From the NCBI RefSeq assembly GCF_002222655.1, contig NZ_CP022423.1, positions 2,418,001-2,482,000 on the forward strand: a stretch of DNA of 64,000 nt, read 5' to 3'. A program made the translations under genes and the position numbers. This stretch comes from Vitreoscilla filiformis. GTDB taxonomy: Bacteria > Pseudomonadota > Gammaproteobacteria > Burkholderiales > Burkholderiaceae_C. Shown here piece after piece: positions 8,915 to 16,118 of this stretch (position 1 is its first letter; every line of letters starts with the position of its first letter). The notes beneath the pieces are model-generated. The model searched no databases. It saw nothing but the letters and a program-made list of their open reading frames with translations, and was not told where the DNA came from.

Positions 8915-9925
8915 GTGGATGCCCTTTTCATCACCCTGTTCAACACCCTGAGTGCCGGCGCGCTGCTGTTCATGCTGAGCGCCGGGCTCACGCTCATCTT
9001 CAGCATGTTGGGCGTGCTCAACTTCGCCCATGCCAGTTTTTACATGCTGGGGGCGTATGTGGGCTGGTGGCTCTCTGGTTGGTGGGGCTTCGGGGTGGCG
9101 TTGGTGGTAGCACCTTTGTTGGTGGGCGCTCTGGGGGCCGTGTGTGAGCGAGGGCTGCTGCGCCGGGTGCATGCGTCCGGCCACGTCGCGGAACTGCTGG
9201 CCACCTTCGGTTTGGCGCAGGTGCTGGATGAAACCGTGCAACTCCTCTGGGGCCGCTCACCGCAAACCTTCACCCCGCCCGCTTGGCTGCAAGGCCCGGC
9301 GTTCACCTTGGTGACGTCCGACGCCGCCACCACGCCCTGGCGCGGCTACTGGGGCGCCGCCCCTGCGGCCACCTGCGGCAACGACAGCGCCTGGCCTTGG
9401 GGCAGCGACGCCACCGCCTTGCCGGACGCTGCCAGCGTCGCCGTTCAATGCTTGCAGTTTCCGCTCACCCGGGCGTTCATCATGGGCGTGGCGCTGCTCA
9501 TGCTCGGCGGGTTGGCCTGGCTGCTGCTGCGCACCCGCTTGGGGCTGGTGGTGCAAGCCGCCCTCACCCATCCGGCGATGGTGCAAGCGCTGGGGCACGA
9601 CGTGCCCACGGTGTTCACCGGTGTGTTCGGCGTCGGCTGCGGGCTGGCAGCTCTGGCCGGCGTGGTCGGCGGCATGACCTTCGTCACCGAACCGGCCATG
9701 AGCCACAGCATGGGGCCGCTGTTGTTCGTTGTGGTCGTGGTGGGCGGGTTGGGTTCGTTGAGTGGCGCACTGCTGGCCTCGCTGCTGATCGGCGCCTTGC
9801 AAACCTTGCCGCTGACCCTCGGCCACCCGCTGCTGGCCCAAGCTGCACCAGTGCTGCCCTACGCCCTGTTGGTGTTGACGCTGGCGCTGCGCCCACAGGG
9901 GTTGATGGGGCGGACGCATGGGTGA
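8915..9925 (+). CDS. livH: LivH-type branched-chain amino acid ABC permease
   Basis: A 336-residue inner-membrane permease of the BPD_transp_2 family with about eight membrane segments; LTLIFSMLGVLNFAHASFYMLGAY is the LivH signature region, and the middle (about residues 115-175) is a longer, less typical periplasmic loop. GTG 8915 is chosen: GGGGA lies 11 bases upstream and the family sequence starts there. A TTG at 8897 is an alternative. A small hairpin GGGGA-CAA-TCCCC (8899-8911) lies in the leader. It overlaps livM by 8 bases and heads a four-gene transporter operon. Confidence 0.9.
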   Translation: MDALFITLFNTLSAGALLFMLSAGLTLIFSMLGVLNFAHASFYMLGAYVGWWLSGWWGFGVALVVAPLLVGALGAVCERGLLRRVHASGHVAELLATFGLAQVLDETVQLLWGRSPQTFTPPAWLQGPAFTLVTSDAATTPWRGYWGAAPAATCGNDSAWPWGSDATALPDAASVAVQCLQFPLTRAFIMGVALLMLGGLAWLLLRTRLGLVVQAALTHPAMVQALGHDVPTVFTGVFGVGCGLAALAGVVGGMTFVTEPAMSHSMGPLLFVVVVVGGLGSLSGALLASLLIGALQTLPLTLGHPLLAQAAPVLPYALLVLTLALRPQGLMGRTHG

Positions 9926-11018
9926 ACGTCGCGGGCACATTGTGCTGTGGGGGCTGTACGGGCTGGCCTGGTGCCTGGCGCCGTGGCTGCTGACCGCCAG
10001 TTACGCCCAGGTGTTGGCGAGCCAGATCGGCATCGCCATCCTGTCCTGCCTGGCCTACAACCTGTTGCTGGGCCAAGGCGGGATGCTGAGTTTCGGCCAC
10101 GCCATCTACGGCGGCGCAGGCGCTTATGCGGTGATCGACGCGCTGCAAACCCTCCAAGCCCACCCACCCACAGGCGCGGCGGCAACTTGGATCGTGGCGG
10201 CGCTGCCACTGTGGGGCGCGCTGGCTGGCGCAGGGCTCGCCGCAGGGCTCGGGGCGCTGTGTGCGCGCCACAGCGGCACGGCCTTCGGCATGATCACCCT
10301 GGGTTTGGGTGAACTGGTGGCCGCCGTGGCGCAGATGGCGCCGCAGGTGTTCGGCGGCGAGGCCGGGCGCTCGGCCAACCGGGTGCTGAACGCCAGCGCT
10401 TGGCACTTCGGCCCCTCGTCCCATTTGTTGATGCTGGTGGCGGGCTACACCCTGGCCGGCACCGCCGCGCTGTGGGCGCTGACGCGCACCCCCTTCGGCC
10501 TGCTGCTGGGCGCCGTGCGCGACGAGCCCGAGCGCCTCGCCTTCCTCGGTCACAGCCCGGCATGGGTGCGGTGGCAGGCGCTGGTGCTGTCCGGGGCGGT
10601 GTCCGGGTTGGCGGGGGGCTTGGCGGCCCTGCTGTTCGAGCGCGTCTCGCCCGACGTGTTCAGCGGGGCGCGCTCGGCGGCGTTGCTGCTGTTTGTGTTC
10701 GTCGGCGGCAGTGCCCATTTCGTGGGGCCGATGTGGGGCGCCGTGTGGATGGTGCTGTCGCTCACCGCTCTGGCTTCGCTCACGCCCGCTTGGCCGTTGT
10801 ACCTGGGGCTGGTCTTTCTGTGGATGGTGTGGCGAGCCCCCCAAGGGTGGGCCGGCTTGCTGTCCGACGCCCACGCTGCCCTGCGCACCGGCTGGGTGCC
10901 CGGTCAGCGGCTGCGCAGCATGGGGCGGGGGCTGGGGCAAATTGGGCGAGGGCTGGCGGTCGCTGGTGCGGTGGTGTGGGCGGTGGAAGCGCTGTATCGG
11001 CGCCAGTTCGGCGCATGA
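9918..11018 (+). CDS. livM: LivM-type branched-chain amino acid ABC permease
   Basis: A 366-residue second permease subunit with about nine to ten membrane segments. It carries YNLLLGQGGMLSFGHAIYGG, the LivM counterpart of the LivH signature, and the cytoplasmic coupling loop GAVRDEPERLAFLGHSP. It overlaps livH by 8 bases and its stop overlaps the livG start (ATGA). The C terminus has a short basic extension after the last membrane segment. Confidence 0.92.
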   Translation: MGERRGHIVLWGLYGLAWCLAPWLLTASYAQVLASQIGIAILSCLAYNLLLGQGGMLSFGHAIYGGAGAYAVIDALQTLQAHPPTGAAATWIVAALPLWGALAGAGLAAGLGALCARHSGTAFGMITLGLGELVAAVAQMAPQVFGGEAGRSANRVLNASAWHFGPSSHLLMLVAGYTLAGTAALWALTRTPFGLLLGAVRDEPERLAFLGHSPAWVRWQALVLSGAVSGLAGGLAALLFERVSPDVFSGARSAALLLFVFVGGSAHFVGPMWGAVWMVLSLTALASLTPAWPLYLGLVFLWMVWRAPQGWAGLLSDAHAALRTGWVPGQRLRSMGRGLGQIGRGLAVAGAVVWAVEALYRRQFGA

Positions 11019-11758
11019 GTGCGGCGGCGTTGCAACTCGTCGGGGTGGCGCAGCGGTTTGGCGCCACCGAGGTGCTGCGCGGGGTCGATCTGGCGCTGCG
11101 CCCCGGGGAGCGCGTGGCGCTCATCGGCCCGAATGGCGCAGGCAAATCAACGTTGTTTGATGTGCTCTCTGGCCGCCGCCCGCCGAGTGCAGGCGACGTG
11201 TGGCTGCACGGCGAGCGCGTCACCGGGCTGGGGCCGCAGGCCTTGCATCGGCGTGGGCTGGCGCGCAGTTTTCAGGTGAGCCGCCTGTTTGGCCGCTTGA
11301 GCGTGGCGGACAACCTGCGCTGCGCCGCCCTGCACGCCGCCGGCATCGGGCCGAACGTGTGGCAGCGCCTGCGCCGCCTGACGGGCGTGAATGCCCGGGT
11401 CGCAGTGATGCTGGCCGAATTGGGCCTGGACGCCCAACGCGACCGCCCCGCCCACGCCCTGAGCTACGCCGAACAGCGCCGGCTGGAACTCGGCCTGGTG
11501 CTGGTGAGCGACGCCCGCGTGCTGCTGCTGGACGAACCCACCGCCGGCATGAGCCGCAGCGAAACCGCCCACACCGTGGCACTGCTGCGCCGCCTCAGCG
11601 CGGGGCGCACGCTGTTGATGGTGGAACACGACATGTCGGTGGTGTTCGATCTGGCGGATCGCGTGGCGGTGCTGGATCAAGGGCGCATCCTGGCGTTCGA
11701 CACGCCCGCAGCGGTGCGGGCCGATCCGGCGGTGCGCCGGGCGTATCTGGGGCAATGA
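11015..11758 (+). CDS. livG: LivG-type ABC ATP-binding protein
   Basis: A 247-residue ATPase. Walker A GPNGAGKST (about 37-45), Walker B VLLLDEPTAGM and the switch VEHDM are present; the signature is altered to LSYAEQRR, as is common in LivG (usually LSYGxQR). It energises the permease pair encoded just upstream. The start overlaps the livM stop and the stop is immediately followed by the livF ATG. Confidence 0.93.
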   Translation: MSAAALQLVGVAQRFGATEVLRGVDLALRPGERVALIGPNGAGKSTLFDVLSGRRPPSAGDVWLHGERVTGLGPQALHRRGLARSFQVSRLFGRLSVADNLRCAALHAAGIGPNVWQRLRRLTGVNARVAVMLAELGLDAQRDRPAHALSYAEQRRLELGLVLVSDARVLLLDEPTAGMSRSETAHTVALLRRLSAGRTLLMVEHDMSVVFDLADRVAVLDQGRILAFDTPAAVRADPAVRRAYLGQ

Positions 11759-12502
11759 ATGACGCAGGCCGTACCCTCCCCCGGTTTGACGCTGTGCGAT
11801 CTGCACGCCGGTTACGGCGGCGCGACGGTGCTGCACGGCGTGAGCGGCCATCTGGCGCCAGGCGAAATCGTGAGCCTGCTGGGGCGCAACGGTGCCGGGC
11901 GCTCGACCTTGTTGCGGGCCATCATGGGGCTGCTGCCACTGTCTGCCGGCCAAGTGGTGTGGCATGACGGGCGCACGGCCCACGCGCTGCACGGCCAGCC
12001 GGCGTTTCGCATCGCCCGCTGTGGCATCGGGTACGTGCCGGAGAGCCGCGATGTCTTCCCCCGTCTGAGCGTGCGGCACAACCTGCTGTTGGGCGAACCC
12101 GTTGGGCGCCGGGCGCGGCCACCGGAGCGCTGGCCGTTGGAGCACCTGTTGAGCCGGTTTCCCGTGCTGGCACAGCGGCTGGACACGCCCGCCGGGGTGC
12201 TTTCCGGCGGTGAGCAGCAGATGCTGGCGCTGGCGCGGGCCTTGCGCGGCGATCCGGACGTGTTGTTGGTCGATGAACCCACCGAAGGGCTGGCGCCGCG
12301 CCTGGTGGATGAGGTCGGGGCGTTGCTGCGCGAACTGCCGCGCCAGGGTGTCACCGTGCTGCTGGTGGAGCAAAAGCTGACGCTGGCGCTGGAGGTGGCG
12401 CACCGCTGCTGGGTGATGGGACGGGGGCGCATCGTGTTCGAGGGCACCCCGGAGGCGCTGCGGCGCGATGCCGCCGTGCAAGCGGAGTGGCTGGCGGTGT
12501 GA
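11759..12502 (+). CDS. livF: LivF-type ABC ATP-binding protein
   Basis: A 247-residue second ATPase of the transporter. Walker A GRNGAGRST (the usual Lys-adjacent Gly-Lys is replaced so that the motif reads GAGRST), LLSGGEQQMLALARAL signature, Walker B VLLVDEPTEGL and VEQ switch region are visible. The substitution of the Walker A lysine by arginine is unusual and could weaken ATP hydrolysis at this site. It starts directly after livG. No periplasmic binding protein is encoded next to these four genes, so the substrate (branched-chain amino acid, amide, urea-like or other) cannot be assigned. Confidence 0.9.
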   Translation: MTQAVPSPGLTLCDLHAGYGGATVLHGVSGHLAPGEIVSLLGRNGAGRSTLLRAIMGLLPLSAGQVVWHDGRTAHALHGQPAFRIARCGIGYVPESRDVFPRLSVRHNLLLGEPVGRRARPPERWPLEHLLSRFPVLAQRLDTPAGVLSGGEQQMLALARALRGDPDVLLVDEPTEGLAPRLVDEVGALLRELPRQGVTVLLVEQKLTLALEVAHRCWVMGRGRIVFEGTPEALRRDAAVQAEWLAV

Positions 12503-12521
12503 ATGCGCCATCATGTGCGCC

Positions 12522-13016
12522 ATGAACACGCCGTTTTCCTCCCCCTTGGAATGGCCGGACGATGAGGCCCCGCGCCTGCCGTTGCCGGCCCACATTCCGT
12601 TTCTCGATCACCTGGGTTTGACGCTGCACGCCTGCACGGACGGGCGCGCCGAGGTGCGTTTAACCTTGCAGCCCGAGCACCTCAACTCTTACAGCGTGGC
12701 CCATGGCGGTGTGGTGATGACGCTGCTGGATGTGGGCATGGCGCTGGCCGCCCGCAGCCACGATCTGCACGGCCCGGGGGTGGTGACCATCGAGATGAAA
12801 TCCAGCTTCATGCGCCCGAGCGAAGGCCCGGTGTTGCGCAGCCGGGGCCGGGTGCTGCACCGCAGCGCCACGATGGCGTTTTGCGAAGCGGCGATTCTCA
12901 ACAGCCGGGGCACGCTGTGTGCGCACGCCACGGGGACGTTCAAATACCTGCGGGCTTTGCCGGGGCAAGGGCGGCAGGTCAAAGCCTTTCAGCGGGCGCA
13001 GGAGGTGGACGCATGA
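12522..13016 (+). CDS. PaaI-type hotdog thioesterase
   Basis: A 164-residue hotdog-fold acyl-CoA thioesterase. The motif VAHGGVVMTLLDVGMALAA is the family signature, with the active-site region HGG and the catalytic acid (Asp) in LLD. ATG 12522 is taken; an in-frame ATG at 12513 is equally possible, neither with a clear ribosome site. It follows the Liv operon by 19 bases and its stop overlaps the next gene (ATGA), so it may be part of that operon and act on CoA esters derived from the imported compound (inference). Confidence 0.88.
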   Translation: MNTPFSSPLEWPDDEAPRLPLPAHIPFLDHLGLTLHACTDGRAEVRLTLQPEHLNSYSVAHGGVVMTLLDVGMALAARSHDLHGPGVVTIEMKSSFMRPSEGPVLRSRGRVLHRSATMAFCEAAILNSRGTLCAHATGTFKYLRALPGQGRQVKAFQRAQEVDA

Positions 13017-13501
13017 GCACGCCCATGACGCCGGTGGTGTGGCAGTGGGGCGATTTCGAATCGTTGAGCCGCCGCGATGTGTACGACGCGCTGCAACTGC
13101 GCGCCCGGGTCTTCATCCTCGAACAGGGGCCTTATTTGGATGTGGATGGGCTGGATCTGCCGGCGTATCACCTGCTGGGTCGCTTGGCCGCGCCGAGCCA
13201 TGGACTGGCGGCGGGTGAGTTGGTGGTGTACCTGCGCGCCCTGCCGCCGGGGTTGAAATACGCCGAACCGGCGCTGGGGCGGGTGGTGTGCCACGCGGCG
13301 GTGCGGGGCACGGGGCTGGGGCGGGCGTTGGTGGCCGAGGGGCTGCGCGGCTGTGAGCGGGTGTGGCCTGGGCGGGGCAATCGCATCAGTGCGCAGGCGC
13401 ATCTGGAGCGCTTTTATGGCGCGTTTGGCTACCGCCGAGCGGGTGAGGTCTACTTGGAGGACGACATCCCGCACTTGGAGATGCTGCGCACGGGCTTGTG
13501 A
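13013..13501 (+). CDS. ElaA-type GNAT N-acetyltransferase
   Basis: A 162-residue acetyltransferase of the GNAT superfamily, closest in pattern to ElaA: the N-terminal segment YDALQLRARVFILEQGPYLDVDG is the ElaA block, AAVRGTGLGRALVAEGL is the acetyl-CoA pyrophosphate loop, and LERFYGAFGYRRAGEVYLEDDIPH is the C-terminal half. The substrate is unknown. The start overlaps the thioesterase stop. The gene ends 58 bases before tRNA-Leu. Confidence 0.88.
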   Translation: MSTPMTPVVWQWGDFESLSRRDVYDALQLRARVFILEQGPYLDVDGLDLPAYHLLGRLAAPSHGLAAGELVVYLRALPPGLKYAEPALGRVVCHAAVRGTGLGRALVAEGLRGCERVWPGRGNRISAQAHLERFYGAFGYRRAGEVYLEDDIPHLEMLRTGL

Positions 13502-13534
13502 GCGCTGGGCGTGCTTAACCCCCGATCGGGGTGG

Positions 13535-13540
13535 CATAAT
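13535..13540 (+). promoter_or_regulatory. Probable -10 element of tRNA-Leu promoter
   Basis: CATAAT lies 20 bases before the tRNA 5' end. A palindrome CCCCGATCGGGG lies directly upstream. The -35 region is weak (GCTTAA near 13513), so the assignment is tentative. Confidence 0.45.
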
Positions 13541-13559
13541 GCGCCCCGCTCTCTCCCCT

Positions 13560-13648
13560 GCCTGGGTGGTGAAATTGGTAGACACAGCGGACTTAAAATC
13601 CGCCGGCCCTAAAAGGCTGTACGGGTTCGATTCCCGTCCTAGGCACCA
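13560..13648 (+). tRNA. tRNA-Leu (anticodon UAA)
   Basis: A class II tRNA of 89 bases with encoded CCA. Acceptor stem GCCTGGG (13560-13566) pairs with CCTAGGC (13638-13644) with one G-T wobble; A73 is followed by CCA (13646-13648). The anticodon stem GCGGA/TCCGC encloses the loop CTTAAAA with anticodon TAA at 13594-13596, reading UUA codons. The long variable arm and the TpsiC segment GGTTCGATTCC are present. It lies at the left boundary of the accessory island, where tRNA genes often serve as integration sites, but no repeat of its 3' end was found at the far side. Confidence 0.97.
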
Positions 13649-13680
13649 AGTCAGCGAAGCACGATGCTTCACAACGTATC

Positions 13681-13717
13681 AAGCCCCTCAGCAAATCAAG
13701 CGCTTAGGGGCTTTTTT
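13681..13717 (+). terminator. Rho-independent terminator after tRNA-Leu
   Basis: Stem AAGCCCCT/AGGGGCTT (13681-13688 with 13706-13713) followed by six T. A smaller perfect hairpin GAAGCA-CGA-TGCTTC (13656-13670) lies between the tRNA and this terminator. The terminator isolates the tRNA from the downstream island genes. Confidence 0.85.
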
Positions 13718-13855
13718 GTTGTCATGTTGGTGCAGGTGTGGGCGGTGAAGAACACCGAATTCGGGGAACAAAACGGGGAACGACCCCAGCCCGAGTCGCG
13801 CCTCGCCCTCGTGGGAACCTGTGCTTTGCCACCATCAAAAGCCAGTGGAAGGCGT

Positions 13856-15118
13856 ATGGACGCTCACCAGTTTCTTCGTGATCAGGCCGATAAAACGCTC
13901 ACGCTTCTCAGCAATTCACCCGAGTTGTGGGCGGTCTTGAAGACGGATTCTTTTTTTGCTTCACAAAAATCAGCGATCTTTTCAGAAGCTACGCTGGTGG
14001 AGTGGGTGCGTGATGCACCGCTGGATGGGGTAGCCATCAGAAAGCTATTCTTAGCGATTCGCCGCAGCTTGAAAAAGGCTAAAACAGTTGCGGAAAAACG
14101 CAAGGCTGCTGAGGCCGCCGCTGTCGGTTTGTATGCTTTGGCTGCTTGTCGGCTGGTGCTGGTGAGTCAGAGTGCCACGAGCACCAAGGTGCTGGATATC
14201 AATACGCCCGTCTCTTTCTTGTGTGCCGTTTTGGCTGTGAGCCTGTTTGGCGGTACGCTGGATTTACGTGGCGTGGATGAGCATGGCTGCCCGATGCATT
14301 CGGGCGTTTTTTATGTCCGGCTGGCGCCAGATGGTGATTGGAGCGGCTTTGACATCGAGCGGGCCGCGTACTGCGCGATCTTCAAGAGTTCGGCTGCTGC
14401 CATGGATGTTTCCGAAGTTTCTGCGCCGTTGAGTAAGCAGGAATCAGCGGATTTGTGCGCCCGGTTGGAAACGCTGCGGGACGTGGATCAAATTGGGGTT
14501 GCGCTGGTTGTGGTGAATCCGTTCGAGGCGCTCAACCCGGAAGACTTTGCAGACAAGGCCGATGTGCCGATTTTCAAAATGTCAAAAGGCGTGGATCAGG
14601 CGCTTTTTGGTATGGCTCATGAAGATTTGGTGGCAGGGTTGCGTGAGTTCTGGTCTGAGTTACAGACAGCGCAACCTTCCGAACTTCCACAAACTCAAGC
14701 CAGCCACGCTGGCGCACAGGAGAGAACCATGGGAAATCAAATTCACGTCACCGTTCATGGCGGCACAGTGGCCGTTGCTCTGGCCGAAAACGCCATGGCC
14801 CAAGCCGGCAACAACAACACCATGCACAAAACCCATCAGCAGGGCGCGCAGTGGGATCAGTTGTTGGCCAACCTACAAGGCCTGAAAGTGGTGGCAGGCG
14901 ACATGCCCGCCAGTAAAGTAGCCGACAAACTGAATGCCCGCATCGATGAAGCCCTTGTTCTGACAAATGAAGCTCAGACCCAACCCGAGAAAAAAGGCCT
15001 GCTGAAAACAGCCATTGAAAGCATCCAAGACTTGGCGGAGTTGGCAGAAGGCGGTGAAAAGCTCGCAGTCCCCATCGCCGGTTTGATCGCGCTCGTGGCC
15101 CCGCTGCTAGGCGCTTGA
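13856..15118 (+). CDS. Unrecognised first protein of MoxR/vWA/FGE locus
   Basis: A 420-residue protein I cannot assign. ATG 13856 is preceded by GGAAGG; longer starts would lie in the tRNA terminator. Residues 1-100 are helical and charged (SLKKAKTVAEKRKAAEAA), then a mixed alpha/beta region with FLCAVLAVSLFGGTLDLRG and GVALVVVNPFEALNPEDF to about residue 285. A distinct C-terminal part begins at MGNQIHVTVHGGTVAVALAE (about 287) with a Gly/Asn-rich NNNTMHKTH stretch and ends in a hydrophobic helix (LAVPIAGLIALVAPLLGA). Such short Gly/Asn-rich beta segments joined to helical tails recall adaptor segments of bacterial NTP-dependent conflict systems (inference). Base composition is clearly lower in GC than the flanks. 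It lies 16 bases before the MoxR gene. Confidence 0.7.
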   Translation: MDAHQFLRDQADKTLTLLSNSPELWAVLKTDSFFASQKSAIFSEATLVEWVRDAPLDGVAIRKLFLAIRRSLKKAKTVAEKRKAAEAAAVGLYALAACRLVLVSQSATSTKVLDINTPVSFLCAVLAVSLFGGTLDLRGVDEHGCPMHSGVFYVRLAPDGDWSGFDIERAAYCAIFKSSAAAMDVSEVSAPLSKQESADLCARLETLRDVDQIGVALVVVNPFEALNPEDFADKADVPIFKMSKGVDQALFGMAHEDLVAGLREFWSELQTAQPSELPQTQASHAGAQERTMGNQIHVTVHGGTVAVALAENAMAQAGNNNTMHKTHQQGAQWDQLLANLQGLKVVAGDMPASKVADKLNARIDEALVLTNEAQTQPEKKGLLKTAIESIQDLAELAEGGEKLAVPIAGLIALVAPLLGA

Positions 15119-15134
15119 ACACGAAAGGCTCGTT

Positions 15135-16118
15135 GTGCGTCACAACCCTTTTCCTGCCCTTCGTCCCGCTGCCACGCAGACGTTGCCAGGCAACGATCAC
15201 TTCGAACCCTCCCACCACTTGTGGGGCCGTGAGGAAATAGACGCCCTGACGCTGGCCTTTGCCGCCCGGCGCCCCCTGCTGGTGCGAGGTGAGGCGGGCG
15301 TGGGCAAAAGCCAGATCGCCCGTGCGGCGGCAGCGGTGATGTACGCGGGCCCGCCCTTGGTGGAAGTGATCCACCCGCGTTTTGAGGCGCTGGAGTTGCT
15401 CTACCGCTTCGACGCGGTGGCGCGGCTGTCGGATGCGCAGGTGAAGGATGCCAACGGCCAATCCCTGCTGGATGCCACCAACGCTCGCTATGTGGGGCCT
15501 GGGGGACTCTGGCGAGCCTTTGCGCTGGGTCGGCAAAGCAAGAAGCCGCAGGTGCTGTTGATCGATGAGATCGACAAAGCCGATGCCGATCTGCCCAACG
15601 CGTTGCTGGACGTGCTGGGCAACCGCAGCTTCAGCGTGCCGCATCTCAAGAACGCGCAACAGGTTGTGCATCGTGTGCAGGCACAGCCTGAGCACATGCC
15701 GCTCATCGTCATCACCACCAACGAAGAGCGCGAACTGCCTGCCGCGTTTGTGCGCCGCTGCGTGGTGCTCAACCTGGCACCGCCGGAAGATGAAGCCGGT
15801 TTTGCCCAATGGCTGTGCCAGCGCGCCCGGGTTCACCCAAATCTGGCCGAGTTGGATGACACCGTGTTGCGCACCGCTGCCGCCCAGGTGTGGAAAGACC
15901 GCTGCGAGGCCGACGGCGCCGGGTTCCCCAAAGTCGGGCTGGCGGAGTACATCGATTTGCTGGTGGCGCTGCACGAGCTGACGGCGGCTTCGCCACGTGG
16001 GGAGCGCACCGCGCAGCAACTGCACTGGCTCCAGCGCCTCAGCGCCTACGCGCTGGTGAAAAACGCCAAGCAGGATCAGGCGCGTGCGCCGGTTGAGCCG
16101 CTCGCAGCCACCCCATGA
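15135..16118 (+). CDS. MoxR-type AAA+ ATPase
   Basis: A 327-residue AAA+ ATPase of the MoxR/RavA group, which act as chaperone-like remodelers working with vWA-domain partners. Walker A GEAGVGKS (52-59), Walker B VLLIDEID (140-147), sensor 1 ITTNEERELP and an arginine-rich FVRRC segment are visible; the C-terminal lid is short. GTG 15135 has AAAGG upstream. Its stop overlaps the start of the vWA-like/FGE gene by 4 bases (ATGA), so the two products are probably made in fixed ratio and act together. Confidence 0.9.
   Translation: MRHNPFPALRPAATQTLPGNDHFEPSHHLWGREEIDALTLAFAARRPLLVRGEAGVGKSQIARAAAAVMYAGPPLVEVIHPRFEALELLYRFDAVARLSDAQVKDANGQSLLDATNARYVGPGGLWRAFALGRQSKKPQVLLIDEIDKADADLPNALLDVLGNRSFSVPHLKNAQQVVHRVQAQPEHMPLIVITTNEERELPAAFVRRCVVLNLAPPEDEAGFAQWLCQRARVHPNLAELDDTVLRTAAAQVWKDRCEADGAGFPKVGLAEYIDLLVALHELTAASPRGERTAQQLHWLQRLSAYALVKNAKQDQARAPVEPLAATP

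Noticed and set aside
13560..13648. tRNA-Leu 3' end duplicated as an attachment site at the far island end
   Set aside because: No match to the last 20 bases of the tRNA was found between 21200 and 22300.
13664..13855. Extension of the 420-residue gene to the ATG at 13664
   Set aside because: That start would lie inside the tRNA trailer and terminator; the ATG at 13856 has a good ribosome site.
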